From Rhodospirillales bacterium (lineage in GTDB: Bacteria; Pseudomonadota; Alphaproteobacteria; Dongiales; Dongiaceae): DNA of 64,000 nucleotides. Below the pieces are notes generated by a model. That model did not search any database. It saw only the letters and a program-made list of their open reading frames with translations, and was not told the DNA's origin. The position numbers were made by a program, and so were the translations under genes. Positions 1 to 9,350 of the stretch are shown piece after piece. Where the stretch lies: assembly GCA_009885795.1 (NCBI GenBank), contig VFKA01000003.1, forward strand, positions 112,609-176,608, written 5' to 3'. Positions within the stretch are counted from its first letter, which is position 1. Each line of letters begins with the position of its first letter.

Positions 1-2
1 CG

Positions 3-446
3 GCCAAGTTGTTGCAACCGCACCCGCCCGCCGTGCAGCAGCTCACCATTCATATTCAGCGCGCGGTTCGCGACGGTCTCGATCGCATCTCGCTTCGGCT
101 GACGCCGCCCGAGCTTGGCCGCATCGACGTCAAGCTCGAATTCGCCAACGATGGGCGGCTGAGCGCGTCGATCGCGGTCGAACGCCCGGAAACCCTTGAT
201 CTGCTGCAGCGCGACGCGCGTGGACTGGAGCGCGCTCTTCAAGACGCCGGGATCAAGACCGAGAGCGGCAGCCTCACCTTCAACCTGCGCGGCGACGGGC
301 GCCAGGACGCGCGCGAGGACGGCGCGCCGGCGCGCATGACCGTGGCCGTGCCCGCCGACAAGGCCGAGGACGGCGTCACGATCGTCGAAATCGTCAGCCC
401 GCGCCCGAGCGCGGCCGGCACCGGCGCAATCGATATCCGGGTCTAG
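3..446 (+). CDS. fliK: Flagellar hook-length control protein FliK, C-terminal part
   Basis: The reading frame is open at the left edge, so only the last 147 or so codons are present. They form the conserved FliK C-terminal (Flg_hook) domain: LTPPELGRIDVKLEF, then a beta-rich stretch ending in the 'RDARGLERALQDAGI' helix, as in FliK proteins that measure hook length and switch export specificity through FlhB. The tail after the domain is acidic and low in complexity. flgD follows after 13 bp, which is the usual fliK-flgD-flgE order. The domain call is clear; the length of the N-terminal part is unknown. Confidence 0.88.
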   Translation, partial: AKLLQPHPPAVQQLTIHIQRAVRDGLDRISLRLTPPELGRIDVKLEFANDGRLSASIAVERPETLDLLQRDARGLERALQDAGIKTESGSLTFNLRGDGRQDAREDGAPARMTVAVPADKAEDGVTIVEIVSPRPSAAGTGAIDIRV

Positions 447-459
447 AGGAGCGACGACG

Positions 460-1116
460 ATGGACATTACCGGCACTGGACAATCGGCAAGCGCGGCGCT
501 GGGCGGGACGGCGTTCGGCAAGCTGTCGGAGAACTTCGACAACTTCCTGATGCTCTTGACCCAGCAGCTCAAGAATCAGGATCCCCTGTCACCGATGGAT
601 ACGGCCCAGTTCACTCAGCAATTGGTCCAGTTCGCCGGGGTCGAGCAGCAAATCAATTCCAACAAGAAGCTGGATCAGCTCATCTCGCTCCAGACCGGCA
701 ACCAGGCCGCCGCCGCGATCTCCTATCTCGGCAAGAGCGTGACGGCCGAAAGCCAGGCATTCGTGCTCGCCGACGGCACCGGCGAATTCACCTACACCTT
801 GCCAAGGCCGGCGTCCGCGTCGGTGGTGATCGTCACGGACGCCGCGGGAAGGCCGGTGCGCATCCTGCAAGGCGAAGTCTCGGCCGGCGAGCACGCCTAT
901 AGTTGGGATGGCACGGACGCCAATGGCAACAGCCTGCCCGACGGACTCTATCGCATCGAGGTCAGCGCCGTCGACGCCAAGGGCGCGCAGATCCTCGCGA
1001 CGACCCATACGACCGGCCTGGTCAGCGGCGTCGCGATCGAGAACGGCGAAATCATCCTCAACATCGGACCGCTCGCGGTGCCATTCGGCAAGGTGCGTTC
1101 GGTCAACGACGCTTGA
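460..1116 (+). CDS. flgD: Flagellar hook assembly (cap) protein FlgD
   Basis: 218 residues, the normal FlgD size. The N-terminal FlgD signature is clear around residues 23-70 (DNFLMLLTQQLKNQDPLSPM, then TAQFTQQLVQFAGVEQQ), followed by a FLIND/Ig-like beta domain that includes an HAYSWDGTDANG turn near residue 147. FlgD forms the temporary cap that lets hook subunits polymerise at the growing tip. A GAGGAG-type ribosome site precedes the ATG. It lies between fliK and flgE and is probably co-transcribed with them. Confidence 0.95.
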   Translation: MDITGTGQSASAALGGTAFGKLSENFDNFLMLLTQQLKNQDPLSPMDTAQFTQQLVQFAGVEQQINSNKKLDQLISLQTGNQAAAAISYLGKSVTAESQAFVLADGTGEFTYTLPRPASASVVIVTDAAGRPVRILQGEVSAGEHAYSWDGTDANGNSLPDGLYRIEVSAVDAKGAQILATTHTTGLVSGVAIENGEIILNIGPLAVPFGKVRSVNDA

Positions 1117-1179
1117 GGCGCAAGAACATCCGGGTAGCGGCCGCCAAGGCCGCGCGAACAAAGACGAAGGAGACGAGCA

Positions 1180-2508
1180 ATGAGTATCTACGGCGCGATG
1201 TTTTCCGGTGTATCGGGCTTGGCCGCGCAGGCGCAGGCGCTGGGCATTATTTCGGACAACATCTCCAACGTGAACACCGTCGGATACAAGACCACGGTGG
1301 CGCGCTTTCACACCCTGGTGACCGAGGCGGCGTCCAGCACGACGTACTCGCCCGGCGGCGTGCGCGCGACGCCCTACGGCCTCGTCGACCGTCAGGGATT
1401 GTTGCAGGCCTCGTCATCGGCCACCGACCTTGCCATCACCGGCAATGGCTTCTTCGTCGTCAACGAGGCGGCGGCGCCGGGAACCGGCGACCAGTATTTC
1501 TACACGCGTGCCGGCTCGTTCAATGTCGATGCCAGCGGCAACCTGGTTTCCCCGGCGGGATATTTTCTGCAAGGGTGGCGCCTCGATGCCAGCGGCAATC
1601 TGCCCGCCAGCACGACGCTGTTGACCGACCTCCAATCCGTCAACATCGCGGCCTTGACCGGCGCCGCGAGCGCCACGACCCAAATCGGGCTGGCGATGAA
1701 TCTTCCGGCCCAATCCGCGGTGGCCGCCAGCTTCAACAATACCGTGTCGTTGTACGACAAGCAGGGCTCGACGCAGAGCATGCAGCTCACCTGGGACAAG
1801 ACGGCGGTCAACACCTGGACGCTGACCGCCAATCTTCCCGGCGGCGCCTCGATCGCCAGCGACGACACCGGCGGCGCCACGCTCCTTGCCGCCGCGGTTC
1901 CCTTGGCAACCGTCGTCTTCAACGCGAATGGCACGCTGCAATCCATCACGGGCGCGGCGCCCTACGGCACGGTCAATGCCGGCAATCAGCTCGACGTCTA
2001 CTTGGATTACGACGGCAACGCGGCAACGACCTCGGTCGACGACCGGCAGCTGGTCACGTTCGATCTGGGGAGCCTCGGCCTGGGCGACGGCCTCACGCAA
2101 TATGCCGGCAGCTTCACGGTCTCGTCGATCGACCAGAACGGCGTGGCGTTCGGAAGCTTCACCGGCGTCAGTGTCGATGAAAACGGAGTCGTGACCGCGC
2201 TGTTCGACAACGGCCAGCAGCGCCGGATCTTCCAGTTGCCCATTGCGGTCTTCAGCAACCCCAACGGGCTGCAAGCGCAAAACGGCAACGTCTTTCAGGA
2301 AACGCAAGGGTCGGGCCCGGTCTTGCTGCAGGAGGCCAAGGTCGGCGGCGCCGGCCGGCTCACCCCGGGCGCGCTCGAGGCCTCGACGGTCGATATCGCC
2401 GAGGAATTCACCAACATGATCATCACGCAGCGCGCCTACTCGGCCAACGCCCGCGTCATCACCACCGCCGATGAGATGTTGGCGGAACTGATGCAGATTG
2501 GCCGCTGA
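1180..2508 (+). CDS. flgE: Flagellar hook protein FlgE
   Basis: 442 residues. The N-terminal rod/hook helix (MSIYGAMFSGVSGL then ISDNISNVNTVGYKT) and the C-terminal heptad helix (EEFTNMIITQRAYSANARVI, near residues 408-427) are the FlgE/FlgG/FlgF family ends. The large central beta domains and the position after flgD indicate hook subunit FlgE rather than a rod protein. An AAGGAG-type ribosome site lies just before the ATG. The protein is exported through the flagellar type III system and builds the extracellular hook. Confidence 0.95.
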   Translation: MSIYGAMFSGVSGLAAQAQALGIISDNISNVNTVGYKTTVARFHTLVTEAASSTTYSPGGVRATPYGLVDRQGLLQASSSATDLAITGNGFFVVNEAAAPGTGDQYFYTRAGSFNVDASGNLVSPAGYFLQGWRLDASGNLPASTTLLTDLQSVNIAALTGAASATTQIGLAMNLPAQSAVAASFNNTVSLYDKQGSTQSMQLTWDKTAVNTWTLTANLPGGASIASDDTGGATLLAAAVPLATVVFNANGTLQSITGAAPYGTVNAGNQLDVYLDYDGNAATTSVDDRQLVTFDLGSLGLGDGLTQYAGSFTVSSIDQNGVAFGSFTGVSVDENGVVTALFDNGQQRRIFQLPIAVFSNPNGLQAQNGNVFQETQGSGPVLLQEAKVGGAGRLTPGALEASTVDIAEEFTNMIITQRAYSANARVITTADEMLAELMQIGR

Positions 2509-2525
2509 TAGAGGCGTTTAGCGCT

Positions 2526-2560
2526 CGCCCCTCATCTCGTTTCCAAGGCAGCGAGGGGCG
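2526..2560 (+). terminator. Weak stem-loop after flgE
   Basis: CGCCCCTC at 2526-2533 pairs with GAGGGGCG at 2553-2560 across a 19-base loop. There is no T tract after it, so this is only a possible end of the fliK-flgD-flgE transcript. Confidence 0.3.
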
Positions 2561-2620
2561 CGCGCATCGAGACTCGAACGATCGATAAAAAACGTCGAAA
2601 AATCTTGTTAACCCTGAGAC

Positions 2621-2635
2621 TTAGGTCTTTCTTAA
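2621..2635 (+). promoter_or_regulatory. CtrA-type box upstream of sciP
   Basis: TTAG-N7-TTAA, one mismatch from the CtrA consensus TTAA-N7-TTAA, with a further TTAACC at 2608-2613. It ends immediately before the ATG at 2636, so if it is a promoter element the sciP start is more likely the ATG at 2714. CtrA is known to activate sciP in Caulobacter; here that is inference. Confidence 0.5.
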
Positions 2636-2713
2636 ATGGGGCTACGTACGATGCGCTTCGTGCCGGCGAGAATCGAGTTTATCGCCGGCGGCCCCGAGTA
2701 CGGAGCGGACGGC

Positions 2714-3040
2714 ATGGACCTGTATTCGTCTCATAGTCAGCCAACGGCGATCGGCCCCGACGGCCAGCCCTTCGGCCTAGCCGACTTGCCGCCGCCGGGG
2801 ACCAAGCGTTGGGTCATCCGGCGCAAGGCACAAGTCGTGACGGGCGTGCGCTGCGGTTTGCTCAGCCTCGAGGAAGCCTGTCATCGCTATACGCTTTCGG
2901 TCGAGGAGTTCGCGACCTGGCAGCAGTTGATCGACCGGCACGGGCTGCGCGGGCTGCGCGTCACGCGATTGCAGGACTATCGTTCGCGCCCCGCGCCGGC
3001 TAATGGCATCAAGGCCAACTCCGGGGCGCCCACGCCCTAA
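2714..3040 (+). CDS. sciP: CtrA inhibitor SciP (DUF1153)
   Basis: The conserved SciP core runs from IGPDGQPF through KRWVIRRKAQVV to LSLEEACHRYTLSVEEFATW and LRVTRLQDYR, matching the small DUF1153 helix-turn-helix protein that binds CtrA and blocks its recruitment of RNA polymerase. I chose the ATG at 2714 (108 aa) because the homology begins there and a CtrA-type box ends at 2635. An in-frame ATG at 2636 would add 26 residues without family similarity. It sits alone between flgE and fliF and is followed by a strong terminator. Confidence 0.88.
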   Translation: MDLYSSHSQPTAIGPDGQPFGLADLPPPGTKRWVIRRKAQVVTGVRCGLLSLEEACHRYTLSVEEFATWQQLIDRHGLRGLRVTRLQDYRSRPAPANGIKANSGAPTP

Positions 3041-3090
3041 CGCCAATCGAATACGACCGGCCCCCCTCGCACTATCGCGGGCCGGGGTAT

Positions 3091-3128
3091 GAGAGCCCGC
3101 CCGCCCCCCGAGCGGGCTCTCGTTTTTT
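3091..3128 (+). terminator. Rho-independent terminator after sciP
   Basis: A perfect 10-bp stem (GAGAGCCCGC at 3091-3100 with GCGGGCTCTC at 3112-3121), an 11-base loop, and six T residues at 3123-3128. It separates sciP from the fliF operon. Confidence 0.9.
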
Positions 3129-3198
3129 CGGCACAGGTTTCGGTTTTGGCGCGCTGCCCGGAAATATCTGCCGGTTTCCGGCAAAAAATGCCCATCGA

Positions 3199-3213
3199 TT
3201 AACGGCTTGTTCA
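3199..3213 (+). promoter_or_regulatory. CtrA-type box upstream of fliF
   Basis: TTAA-N7-TTCA, one mismatch from TTAA-N7-TTAA, 75 bp before the fliF GTG start. It could drive the fliF-to-flhA transcript. Confidence 0.5.
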
Positions 3214-3288
3214 TGACGCGGCGATAACGTCCGCCGCATGACGAATGACAGCCATTCGCTCTAATTCTTTCATTCTCGAGGATCGACC

Positions 3289-4950
3289 GTGAAGTCACTC
3301 TTCGACACGTTGCGCGGGCTGGGACTGACGCGCCTGGCCGCGCTGGGATTCGCCGGCGCCGCGCTGCTCGTGACCTTCGTTCTTGTAACCGCTCGACTAG
3401 CCGCGCCGGACATGGGCCTGCTCTACAGCGGCCTCGATCCTGGCGACAGCGGCAAGATCGTCACCCGTCTCGAAACCATGAGCGTGCCATATCAGCTGAC
3501 CGGCGACGGCAGCCAGATCATGGTGCCGCGCGACCAGATGCTTCGTCTGCGCATGGCGATGGCCGAGGATGGCCTGCCGACCGGCGGATCGGTCGGCTAC
3601 GAAATTTTCGATCGGACCGACGCCCTGGGCACGACGAGCTTCATTCAAGGGATCAACAGCCTGCGCGCGCTCGAAGGCGAGTTGGCCCGGACCATCGGCT
3701 CGCTCGCCCAAATTCGCGCCGCGCGCGTACACCTGGTCGTTCCCGAGCGCCAGCTCTTCACCCGGGAGCGCCCGGCGCCCTCCGCCTCCATCGTCCTCAT
3801 GCTGAACAGCGACGCCGATCTCGACCGCGCGCAGGTTCGCGCGATCCAGCATCTGGTATCGGCCGCGGTCCCGGGCCTCAAGCCCACCGCCATTTCCATC
3901 GTCGACAATCGCGGCAACCTCCTGGCCCGTAACGGCGACGAAGCAGGCGAAGGGACCGGCGGGGCCGGCGACGAACTCCGCGTCCAGTTCGAAGCGCGCA
4001 TGACCCGCACGATCGTGGAGCTTCTCGAGCGCTCGCTCGGGCCCGGCAAGGTCCAGGCCATGGTCTCGGCCGAAATGAATTTCGACCGAGTGACGACGAA
4101 TTCGGAGACCTTCGACCCGGACAGCCAGGTGGTGCGCTCGACCCAGACGGTCGAGGACAGCAGCGAAAACGGCACGCCAAGCGGTGGCGGCGCCGTCAGC
4201 GTCTCGGGAAATCTCCCCGACCCCAGCGCCCAGGAGCAGGCCGGCGGCGACGTCGAACGCTCGCAGCGTACCGAGGAAACCGTCAACTACGAAATCTCCA
4301 AATCGATCGAGACTCACGTCCGCGAGGCCGGCGAAGTGCGCCGATTGTCGGTCGCCGTTCTGGTCGATGGCAACTCGACGACCGCGGCCGACGGCACCGT
4401 CACCTACGCGCCGCGCGCGCCCGAGGAACTTGCCCAGATCGACAAGCTCGTGCGTTCCGCCATGGGGTTCGACGAAAAGCGCGGCGATACGCTGGAAATC
4501 GCCAACCTACCCTTCGCCCAAGCCGCCCTGGCCGAGGGTGGGGGCGATTCATCGGGCCTGTTCCTTGGCGTGACGATGGCCGACCTCCTTCGTTTCGCGG
4601 AGACCGGCATGCTGGCCGTGCTGGCACTCCTCGGCCTGCTGCTTGTGGTGCGGCCGGTGATGCGCGCGATCCTTGCCGCCGCCAGTCAAGGCGGCCGCCG
4701 CGTGGCGGCCATTGCCGGGCCCGCCGGCGCCACGATGGCGGCGCTGGCCGGGCCGCCCGCGGGCAACCAACTCGCGGCTCAACCCGCCGATACCGAGCGC
4801 GTCGCCAACCAGATCGACAGCATGATCGACCTGAACCAAGTGGAGGGCCGGGTGCGGGCCTCGTCGATCAAGAAGATCGGCGAGATCGTCGATCGTCACC
4901 CCGAAGAGGCGGTGAACATCATGCGCTCCTGGATGTATCAGGAAGTCTGA
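3289..4950 (+). CDS. fliF: Flagellar MS-ring protein FliF
   Basis: 553 residues, typical FliF length. An N-terminal membrane segment (about residues 17-37) is followed by the YscJ-like domain with MGLLYSGLDPGDSGKIV. The ring-building domain carries NYEISKSIETHV, a second membrane segment lies near residues 432-456, and the FliG-binding tail contains SIKKIGEIVDRHPEEAVNIM. FliF forms the membrane ring that nucleates the motor. The start is GTG. It heads the fliF-fliG-fliH-fliN-motA-flbD-flhA run. Confidence 0.97.
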   Translation: MKSLFDTLRGLGLTRLAALGFAGAALLVTFVLVTARLAAPDMGLLYSGLDPGDSGKIVTRLETMSVPYQLTGDGSQIMVPRDQMLRLRMAMAEDGLPTGGSVGYEIFDRTDALGTTSFIQGINSLRALEGELARTIGSLAQIRAARVHLVVPERQLFTRERPAPSASIVLMLNSDADLDRAQVRAIQHLVSAAVPGLKPTAISIVDNRGNLLARNGDEAGEGTGGAGDELRVQFEARMTRTIVELLERSLGPGKVQAMVSAEMNFDRVTTNSETFDPDSQVVRSTQTVEDSSENGTPSGGGAVSVSGNLPDPSAQEQAGGDVERSQRTEETVNYEISKSIETHVREAGEVRRLSVAVLVDGNSTTAADGTVTYAPRAPEELAQIDKLVRSAMGFDEKRGDTLEIANLPFAQAALAEGGGDSSGLFLGVTMADLLRFAETGMLAVLALLGLLLVVRPVMRAILAAASQGGRRVAAIAGPAGATMAALAGPPAGNQLAAQPADTERVANQIDSMIDLNQVEGRVRASSIKKIGEIVDRHPEEAVNIMRSWMYQEV

Positions 4951-4973
4951 CGGTTCGTGGCAGGATTTGAGCA

Positions 4974-5990
4974 ATGAAAGCGCGCGAGGATTACCGTGCC
5001 ATGTCCGGACCCGAGAAGGCGGCATTGCTGATGCTGTCGGTCGGCGAGGATAACGCCACCAAGATTTTCGCCCTCATGGACGAGGAGGAGATCAAGGAAG
5101 TCTCCCAGCACATGGCCAATCTCGGCACTGTCAACTCCGACATCGTCGAGCGGCTGTTCATCGAGTTCGCCGATCGCCTCTCCTCGACCGGGTCGATGGT
5201 CGGCTCCTACGAGAGCACCGAGCGTTTGTTGAGCAAGGTGCTCGAAAAGTCCAAGGTCGACAACATCATGGACGAGATCCGCGGGCCCGCGGGTCGAACC
5301 ATGTGGGACAAGCTCGGCAACGTCAACGAGGCGATGCTCGCCAATTACCTGAAAAACGAGTATCCGCAGACCGTCGCCGTCGTCATGTCGAAAATCAAGC
5401 CGGAACACGCCGCCCGCGTGCTGGCGCTCCTGCCCGAGGCGTTCGCCATGGAAGTCATCATGCGCATGCTGCGCATGGAGTCGGTGCAGAAGGACATCCT
5501 CGACGACATCGAGCAGACGCTGCGAACCGAATTCATGAGCAACCTCGCGCGCACGAACCGGCGCGACGCGCACGAGATGATGGCGGAAATCTTCAACAAT
5601 CTCGATCGCGGCACCGAGGGGCGCTTCATCACCGCGCTCGAAGAGCGCAATCGGGACGCGTCCGAGCGAATCAAGGCCCTCATGTTCACGTTCGAGGATC
5701 TGGCCAAGCTCGATCCGAGCGCCGTTCAGACCCTGTTGCGCGCCTACGACAAGGCCAAGCTGCCGCTCGCCCTCAAAGGCGCCTCGGAAGCGCTGCGCGA
5801 CCTCTTCTTCGCCAATATGTCCGAGCGCGCCGGCAAGATGCTCAAGGACGACATGGCTTCGATGGGACCGGTGCGCTTGCGCGACGTCGACGAGGCGCAG
5901 GTCGCGATGGTTGTCACCGCCAAGGAATTGGCCGCGCGCGGCGAAATCATCCTCACCGACAAGAAGGGCGAAGATGAACTCGTTTACTAG
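4974..5990 (+). CDS. fliG: Flagellar motor switch protein FliG
   Basis: 338 residues with the FliG N-terminal domain ([20 protein letters not shown]), the middle domain ([19 protein letters not shown]) and the C-terminal torque-generating domain with the charged helix [20 protein letters not shown]. It couples the stator to the MS-ring and controls rotation direction. It starts 23 bp after fliF and its 3' end overlaps fliH by 17 bp, which suggests translational coupling. Confidence 0.97.
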   Translation: MKAREDYRAMSGPEKAALLMLSVGEDNATKIFALMDEEEIKEVSQHMANLGTVNSDIVERLFIEFADRLSSTGSMVGSYESTERLLSKVLEKSKVDNIMDEIRGPAGRTMWDKLGNVNEAMLANYLKNEYPQTVAVVMSKIKPEHAARVLALLPEAFAMEVIMRMLRMESVQKDILDDIEQTLRTEFMSNLARTNRRDAHEMMAEIFNNLDRGTEGRFITALEERNRDASERIKALMFTFEDLAKLDPSAVQTLLRAYDKAKLPLALKGASEALRDLFFANMSERAGKMLKDDMASMGPVRLRDVDEAQVAMVVTAKELAARGEIILTDKKGEDELVY

Positions 5991-6687
5991 CCACGCCTCC
6001 CGCCGCGGGTCGGCCGGCGCCAAGTTCCTTTTCGACACGAACTTCGACGCGGTCGGGGCCGCGGACGCCGCGGACGCCGCGGACGAGCGCCAGAGGGCGC
6101 TGCGTAGCTACAGTTTGTCCGAGATCGACGCGATCCGCGCCGGCGCGTTCGCCGAAGGCAAGAGTGCCGGACAGGTCGATGCGCAAGCCTCGTTCGAATG
6201 CCGGAAGGCCGGCGCGCTCGAGGCCGCGGCCCACGGTCTGGCCGCGCTCATGAAATCCCAGGCGGAACTGGACCGCGACATTTCCCGGCATGCCGCCGCG
6301 ATCGGCTCCGCCCTGGTGCGTAAACTTCACCCCGCACTGGCCCGCCGCCACGGACTTCTGGAGATCGAGGGGCTGGTCGGCCGTTGTCTGGAACGCGTGC
6401 GCGACGAACCGCGCGTGGTGGTGCGCCTGAACGACGCCATGCTCGACGAGTTGCGCCCTCTGCTCGAGGAGATCGGCCGCGCCGCCGGTTACGATGGGCG
6501 CCTCGTGCTCATCGCCGACGACGCGATTCCCGGCGGCGATTGTCGCGTGGAGTGGGCCGATGGCGGGTGCGAACGCGACTGCGCGCGTTTGTGGGAAGAC
6601 ATCGAGACCGTGCTTGAACGCTCGCTGGCCGGACTTGGCGAACCCAACGAGGGCGGAAGCAAATCGGTAGCCGACCGGCTGCCTTGA
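5974..6687 (+). CDS. fliH: Flagellar assembly protein FliH
   Basis: 237 residues. The sequence is weakly conserved, as is normal for FliH, but has the expected layout: an Ala/Arg-rich N-terminus, a helical segment with small-residue spacing ([18 protein letters not shown]), and a FliH/HrpE-like C-terminal domain ending in [13 protein letters not shown] and a final helix. FliH regulates the export ATPase FliI. The position between fliG and fliN supports the call. I chose the ATG at 5974; a start at 5911 would lie deep inside fliG. Confidence 0.85.
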   Translation: MNSFTSHASRRGSAGAKFLFDTNFDAVGAADAADAADERQRALRSYSLSEIDAIRAGAFAEGKSAGQVDAQASFECRKAGALEAAAHGLAALMKSQAELDRDISRHAAAIGSALVRKLHPALARRHGLLEIEGLVGRCLERVRDEPRVVVRLNDAMLDELRPLLEEIGRAAGYDGRLVLIADDAIPGGDCRVEWADGGCERDCARLWEDIETVLERSLAGLGEPNEGGSKSVADRLP

Positions 6688-6700
6688 AGGAGTACAGACG

Positions 6701-7048
6701 ATGGCCGAAGACAGCCAGTTGCAGCTGAACGACATCGAAGGCGATGCGGCCGGAGCGCCGCTCGCGTCCGCGCCCGAGTCGCAGAAGGCCACGGGCAACG
6801 CCACGGAGCTTAAGGCCGTCTACGACATTCCGGTCCAGGTCTCGGCCGTCCTGGGCAAGGCCACCATGCAGGTGAGCCAACTTCTGAAGCTTGGCCGCGG
6901 CGCCGTCGTCGAGTTGGACCGCAGGGTCGGCGAGGCGATCGACATCTACGTGAACAACCGGCTCGTGGCGCGCGGCGAGGTCGTGGTGGTCGACGACCAT
7001 CTCGGGGTCACCATGACCGAGATCATCAAGATGGATCGTAGCAGTTAG
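6701..7048 (+). CDS. fliN: Flagellar motor switch protein FliN
   Basis: 115 residues. After a variable 30-residue N-terminus comes the full SpoA/FliN domain: YDIPVQVSAVLGKATMQVSQ, KLGRGAVVELDRRVGEAIDI, YVNNRLVARGEVVVVDDHLG and VTMTEII. FliN forms the lower C-ring and binds FliH/FliI. A good AAGGAG ribosome site precedes the ATG. No fliM is present in this window. Confidence 0.96.
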   Translation: MAEDSQLQLNDIEGDAAGAPLASAPESQKATGNATELKAVYDIPVQVSAVLGKATMQVSQLLKLGRGAVVELDRRVGEAIDIYVNNRLVARGEVVVVDDHLGVTMTEIIKMDRSS

Positions 7049-7083
7049 CGCCCTCGCGACCCGGAGCCAAGGACCCCTAAGCG

Positions 7084-7920
7084 ATGAGCAACATCTCCAG
7101 CGCCAAGCAGGCGATCGGCGCGGCGGATCGCGAGGACCGGCGAGTCGGCGCCCTCGACGTGACGACGCTGGCCGGTCTTGCCGGAGCGGTGGTTCTGATC
7201 GCCGTCGCCATCGCGATGGGCGGGTCCGTCATGGCCTTCTTCAACCTGCCCTCGATCCTTATCGTTTGCGGCGGGACCGTCGCCGTCACCGCCATTTCCT
7301 TTTCGATCGAAGAGGTCTTGCGCGTTCAGCCGGTCATCCTTCAATGCCTCTTGCACCGGCCGGTCGACCCTGTCGAATCCGCGCGCCGCGTCTTGCGCCT
7401 GGCCGAACAGGCGCGCCAGCGCGGCCCCATCCACCTCGAATCCCAGCTGCCCGTCATGGCTTCGGTGCCGTTCTTGCAACGCGCGCTGCGCCTGGTCGTC
7501 GACGGCGCCGCCGCGGAAGAAGTGCAGCTCGCCATGACCAGCGACCTCGAAGCCATGCGCCTGCGCCATCGCCGAAGCGTGAGCGTGCTGCGCCGGGCCG
7601 CCGACGTGGCGCCGGCGATGGGGCTGATCGGCACGCTGGTCGGACTCATTCAAATGCTGGGGCAGCTCGACGACCCGACCGCGATCGGACCCGGCATGGC
7701 GGTGGCCCTGCTGACGACTTTTTACGGCGCGATCATCTCTCACATGATGCTGCTGCCGCTGGCGGGCAAGCTCGAACGCAATTCGGAAGCCGAGACGCTG
7801 GTCAGTCGGATCTTCCTGCTGGGGGCGCTGTCTATCGCCCGGCAAGAGAGCCCGCGGCGCCTGGAAACCATGTTGAACACGGTGCTGCCGCCGGCGCAGC
7901 GCGTCCAATACTTCGATTGA
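7084..7920 (+). CDS. motA: MotA/PomA-family flagellar stator protein
   Basis: 278 residues with the MotA layout: two N-terminal membrane helices (about residues 23-43 and 47-67), a cytoplasmic loop rich in charged residues, and two C-terminal membrane helices that include APAMGLIGTLVGLIQML and the GPGMAVALLTTFYGAIISHM stretch. The pattern is closer to the sodium/proton PomA-type stators than to enterobacterial MotA. The usual MotB/PomB partner is not next to it; fliN precedes it and flbD follows. It forms the ion channel around the rotor. Confidence 0.88.
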   Translation: MSNISSAKQAIGAADREDRRVGALDVTTLAGLAGAVVLIAVAIAMGGSVMAFFNLPSILIVCGGTVAVTAISFSIEEVLRVQPVILQCLLHRPVDPVESARRVLRLAEQARQRGPIHLESQLPVMASVPFLQRALRLVVDGAAAEEVQLAMTSDLEAMRLRHRRSVSVLRRAADVAPAMGLIGTLVGLIQMLGQLDDPTAIGPGMAVALLTTFYGAIISHMMLLPLAGKLERNSEAETLVSRIFLLGALSIARQESPRRLETMLNTVLPPAQRVQYFD

Positions 7921-7957
7921 TCCGGCGGCCTACCTTGCGAATGACGGGAGAGTAACC

Positions 7958-9316
7958 ATGCGTTTGTTGATCGTTGGTCAGCTCGACGGGCACATCGTTG
8001 CCGCGGGCAAGATCGCGTTGGCGCGGGGCGCCAAGGTCGCGCACGTCGATGATGTCGACTCCGCGCTGGCGGCTTTGCGCGCCGGCCAGGGCGCCGACCT
8101 TCTCCTGTTCGACGTCAACCTCGACATCGCCCGCATGATCGAGCAGCTGAAGACCGAGCGGATCAATCTTCCCGTCGTCGCCTGCGGCATCGGCGCCAAT
8201 GCCGAGCTTGCGGTCCACGCCATTCGCGCCGGCGCCAAGGAATATGTCCCGCTGCCGCCCGACGCCGAGCTGATCGCCGCGGTCCTGGCCGCGGTCAGCG
8301 ACGACAATTCGGTCTTCATCTGGCGCGACCCGGTGATGAAGGACGTGCTGCGCCTGGCCGACCAGATCGCGCCTTCCGACGCCAGCGTCCTCGTGACCGG
8401 CGAATCGGGGACCGGCAAGGAGGTCATCGCCCGCTATCTGCACAACAAGAGCAAGCGCGCGACCCGGGGCTTCATCTGCGTGAACTGCGCCGCGATCCCG
8501 GAAAACCTGCTCGAATCGGAATTGTTCGGACACGAGAAAGGCGCTTTCACGGGCGCCATCGCCCGGCGCATCGGCAAGTTCGAGGAAGCCAATGGCGGCA
8601 CGCTGCTGCTGGACGAAATCAGCGAGATGCATCCGCATTTGCAGGCAAAGCTGCTGCGCGCCATCCAGGAACGCGAGATCGACCGCGTCGGCGGCGTCCA
8701 GCCGGTCAAGATCGACATCCGGCTCATCGCCACCTCCAACCGCGATCTCGATGACGCGGTCGCCAAGGGTCAATTCCGCGAGGATCTTTACTTTCGGCTG
8801 AACGTGGTGACGCTCCATCTGCCGCCGCTGCGCGCCCGCACCGGCGACATTCCGGCGTTGGCCGAACACTTCATCCAAAAATACGCCAAGGCCAACGGCA
8901 TGAGGGCGCCTCGCCTGACGCCGGCGGCCTTGGATCACTTACGCCGCCATGCCTGGCGCGGCAATGTCCGCGAGCTTGAGAACGCCATGCACCGTGCCGT
9001 CTTGTTGTCGACGTCGCATGATCTGGGGGTCGAGGGAATCTTGTTGTCGACACCGCGCAACGGCGCGGCCGCGGCGGCGGCCGATGCGGCCAAGATCGAG
9101 GCGACCGGATCGATCTCGGCCCTTGTCGGCCGCTCGGTGGCGGCGGTCGAGCGCGATCTCATCATCGACACGCTTAGCCACTGCCTCGGCAACCGGACCC
9201 ATGCCGCCACCATCCTCGGAATCTCCATCCGCACGCTGCGCAACAAGTTGAAGTTGTACAGCGAGGAAGGCGTGCCCGTGCCGATGCATGGCTTCGCCGA
9301 TCGCGCCGCCGTCTAG
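7958..9316 (+). CDS. flbD: Sigma-54-dependent flagellar regulator FlbD
   Basis: 452 residues. The N-terminus ([20 protein letters not shown], then [20 protein letters not shown]) resembles the atypical receiver of Caulobacter FlbD. The AAA+ domain has Walker A GESGTGKE at 148-155, the sigma-54 contact loop GAFTGA at 195-200 and Walker B LLLDE at 216-220. A Fis-type helix-turn-helix ([20 protein letters not shown]) closes the protein. It should activate late flagellar promoters with RpoN. It is embedded between motA and flhA. Confidence 0.95.
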   Translation: MRLLIVGQLDGHIVAAGKIALARGAKVAHVDDVDSALAALRAGQGADLLLFDVNLDIARMIEQLKTERINLPVVACGIGANAELAVHAIRAGAKEYVPLPPDAELIAAVLAAVSDDNSVFIWRDPVMKDVLRLADQIAPSDASVLVTGESGTGKEVIARYLHNKSKRATRGFICVNCAAIPENLLESELFGHEKGAFTGAIARRIGKFEEANGGTLLLDEISEMHPHLQAKLLRAIQEREIDRVGGVQPVKIDIRLIATSNRDLDDAVAKGQFREDLYFRLNVVTLHLPPLRARTGDIPALAEHFIQKYAKANGMRAPRLTPAALDHLRRHAWRGNVRELENAMHRAVLLSTSHDLGVEGILLSTPRNGAAAAAADAAKIEATGSISALVGRSVAAVERDLIIDTLSHCLGNRTHAATILGISIRTLRNKLKLYSEEGVPVPMHGFADRAAV

Positions 9317-9350
9317 ATCGTCCCCGTAAACGGATCGGCCGGGCACCGGC

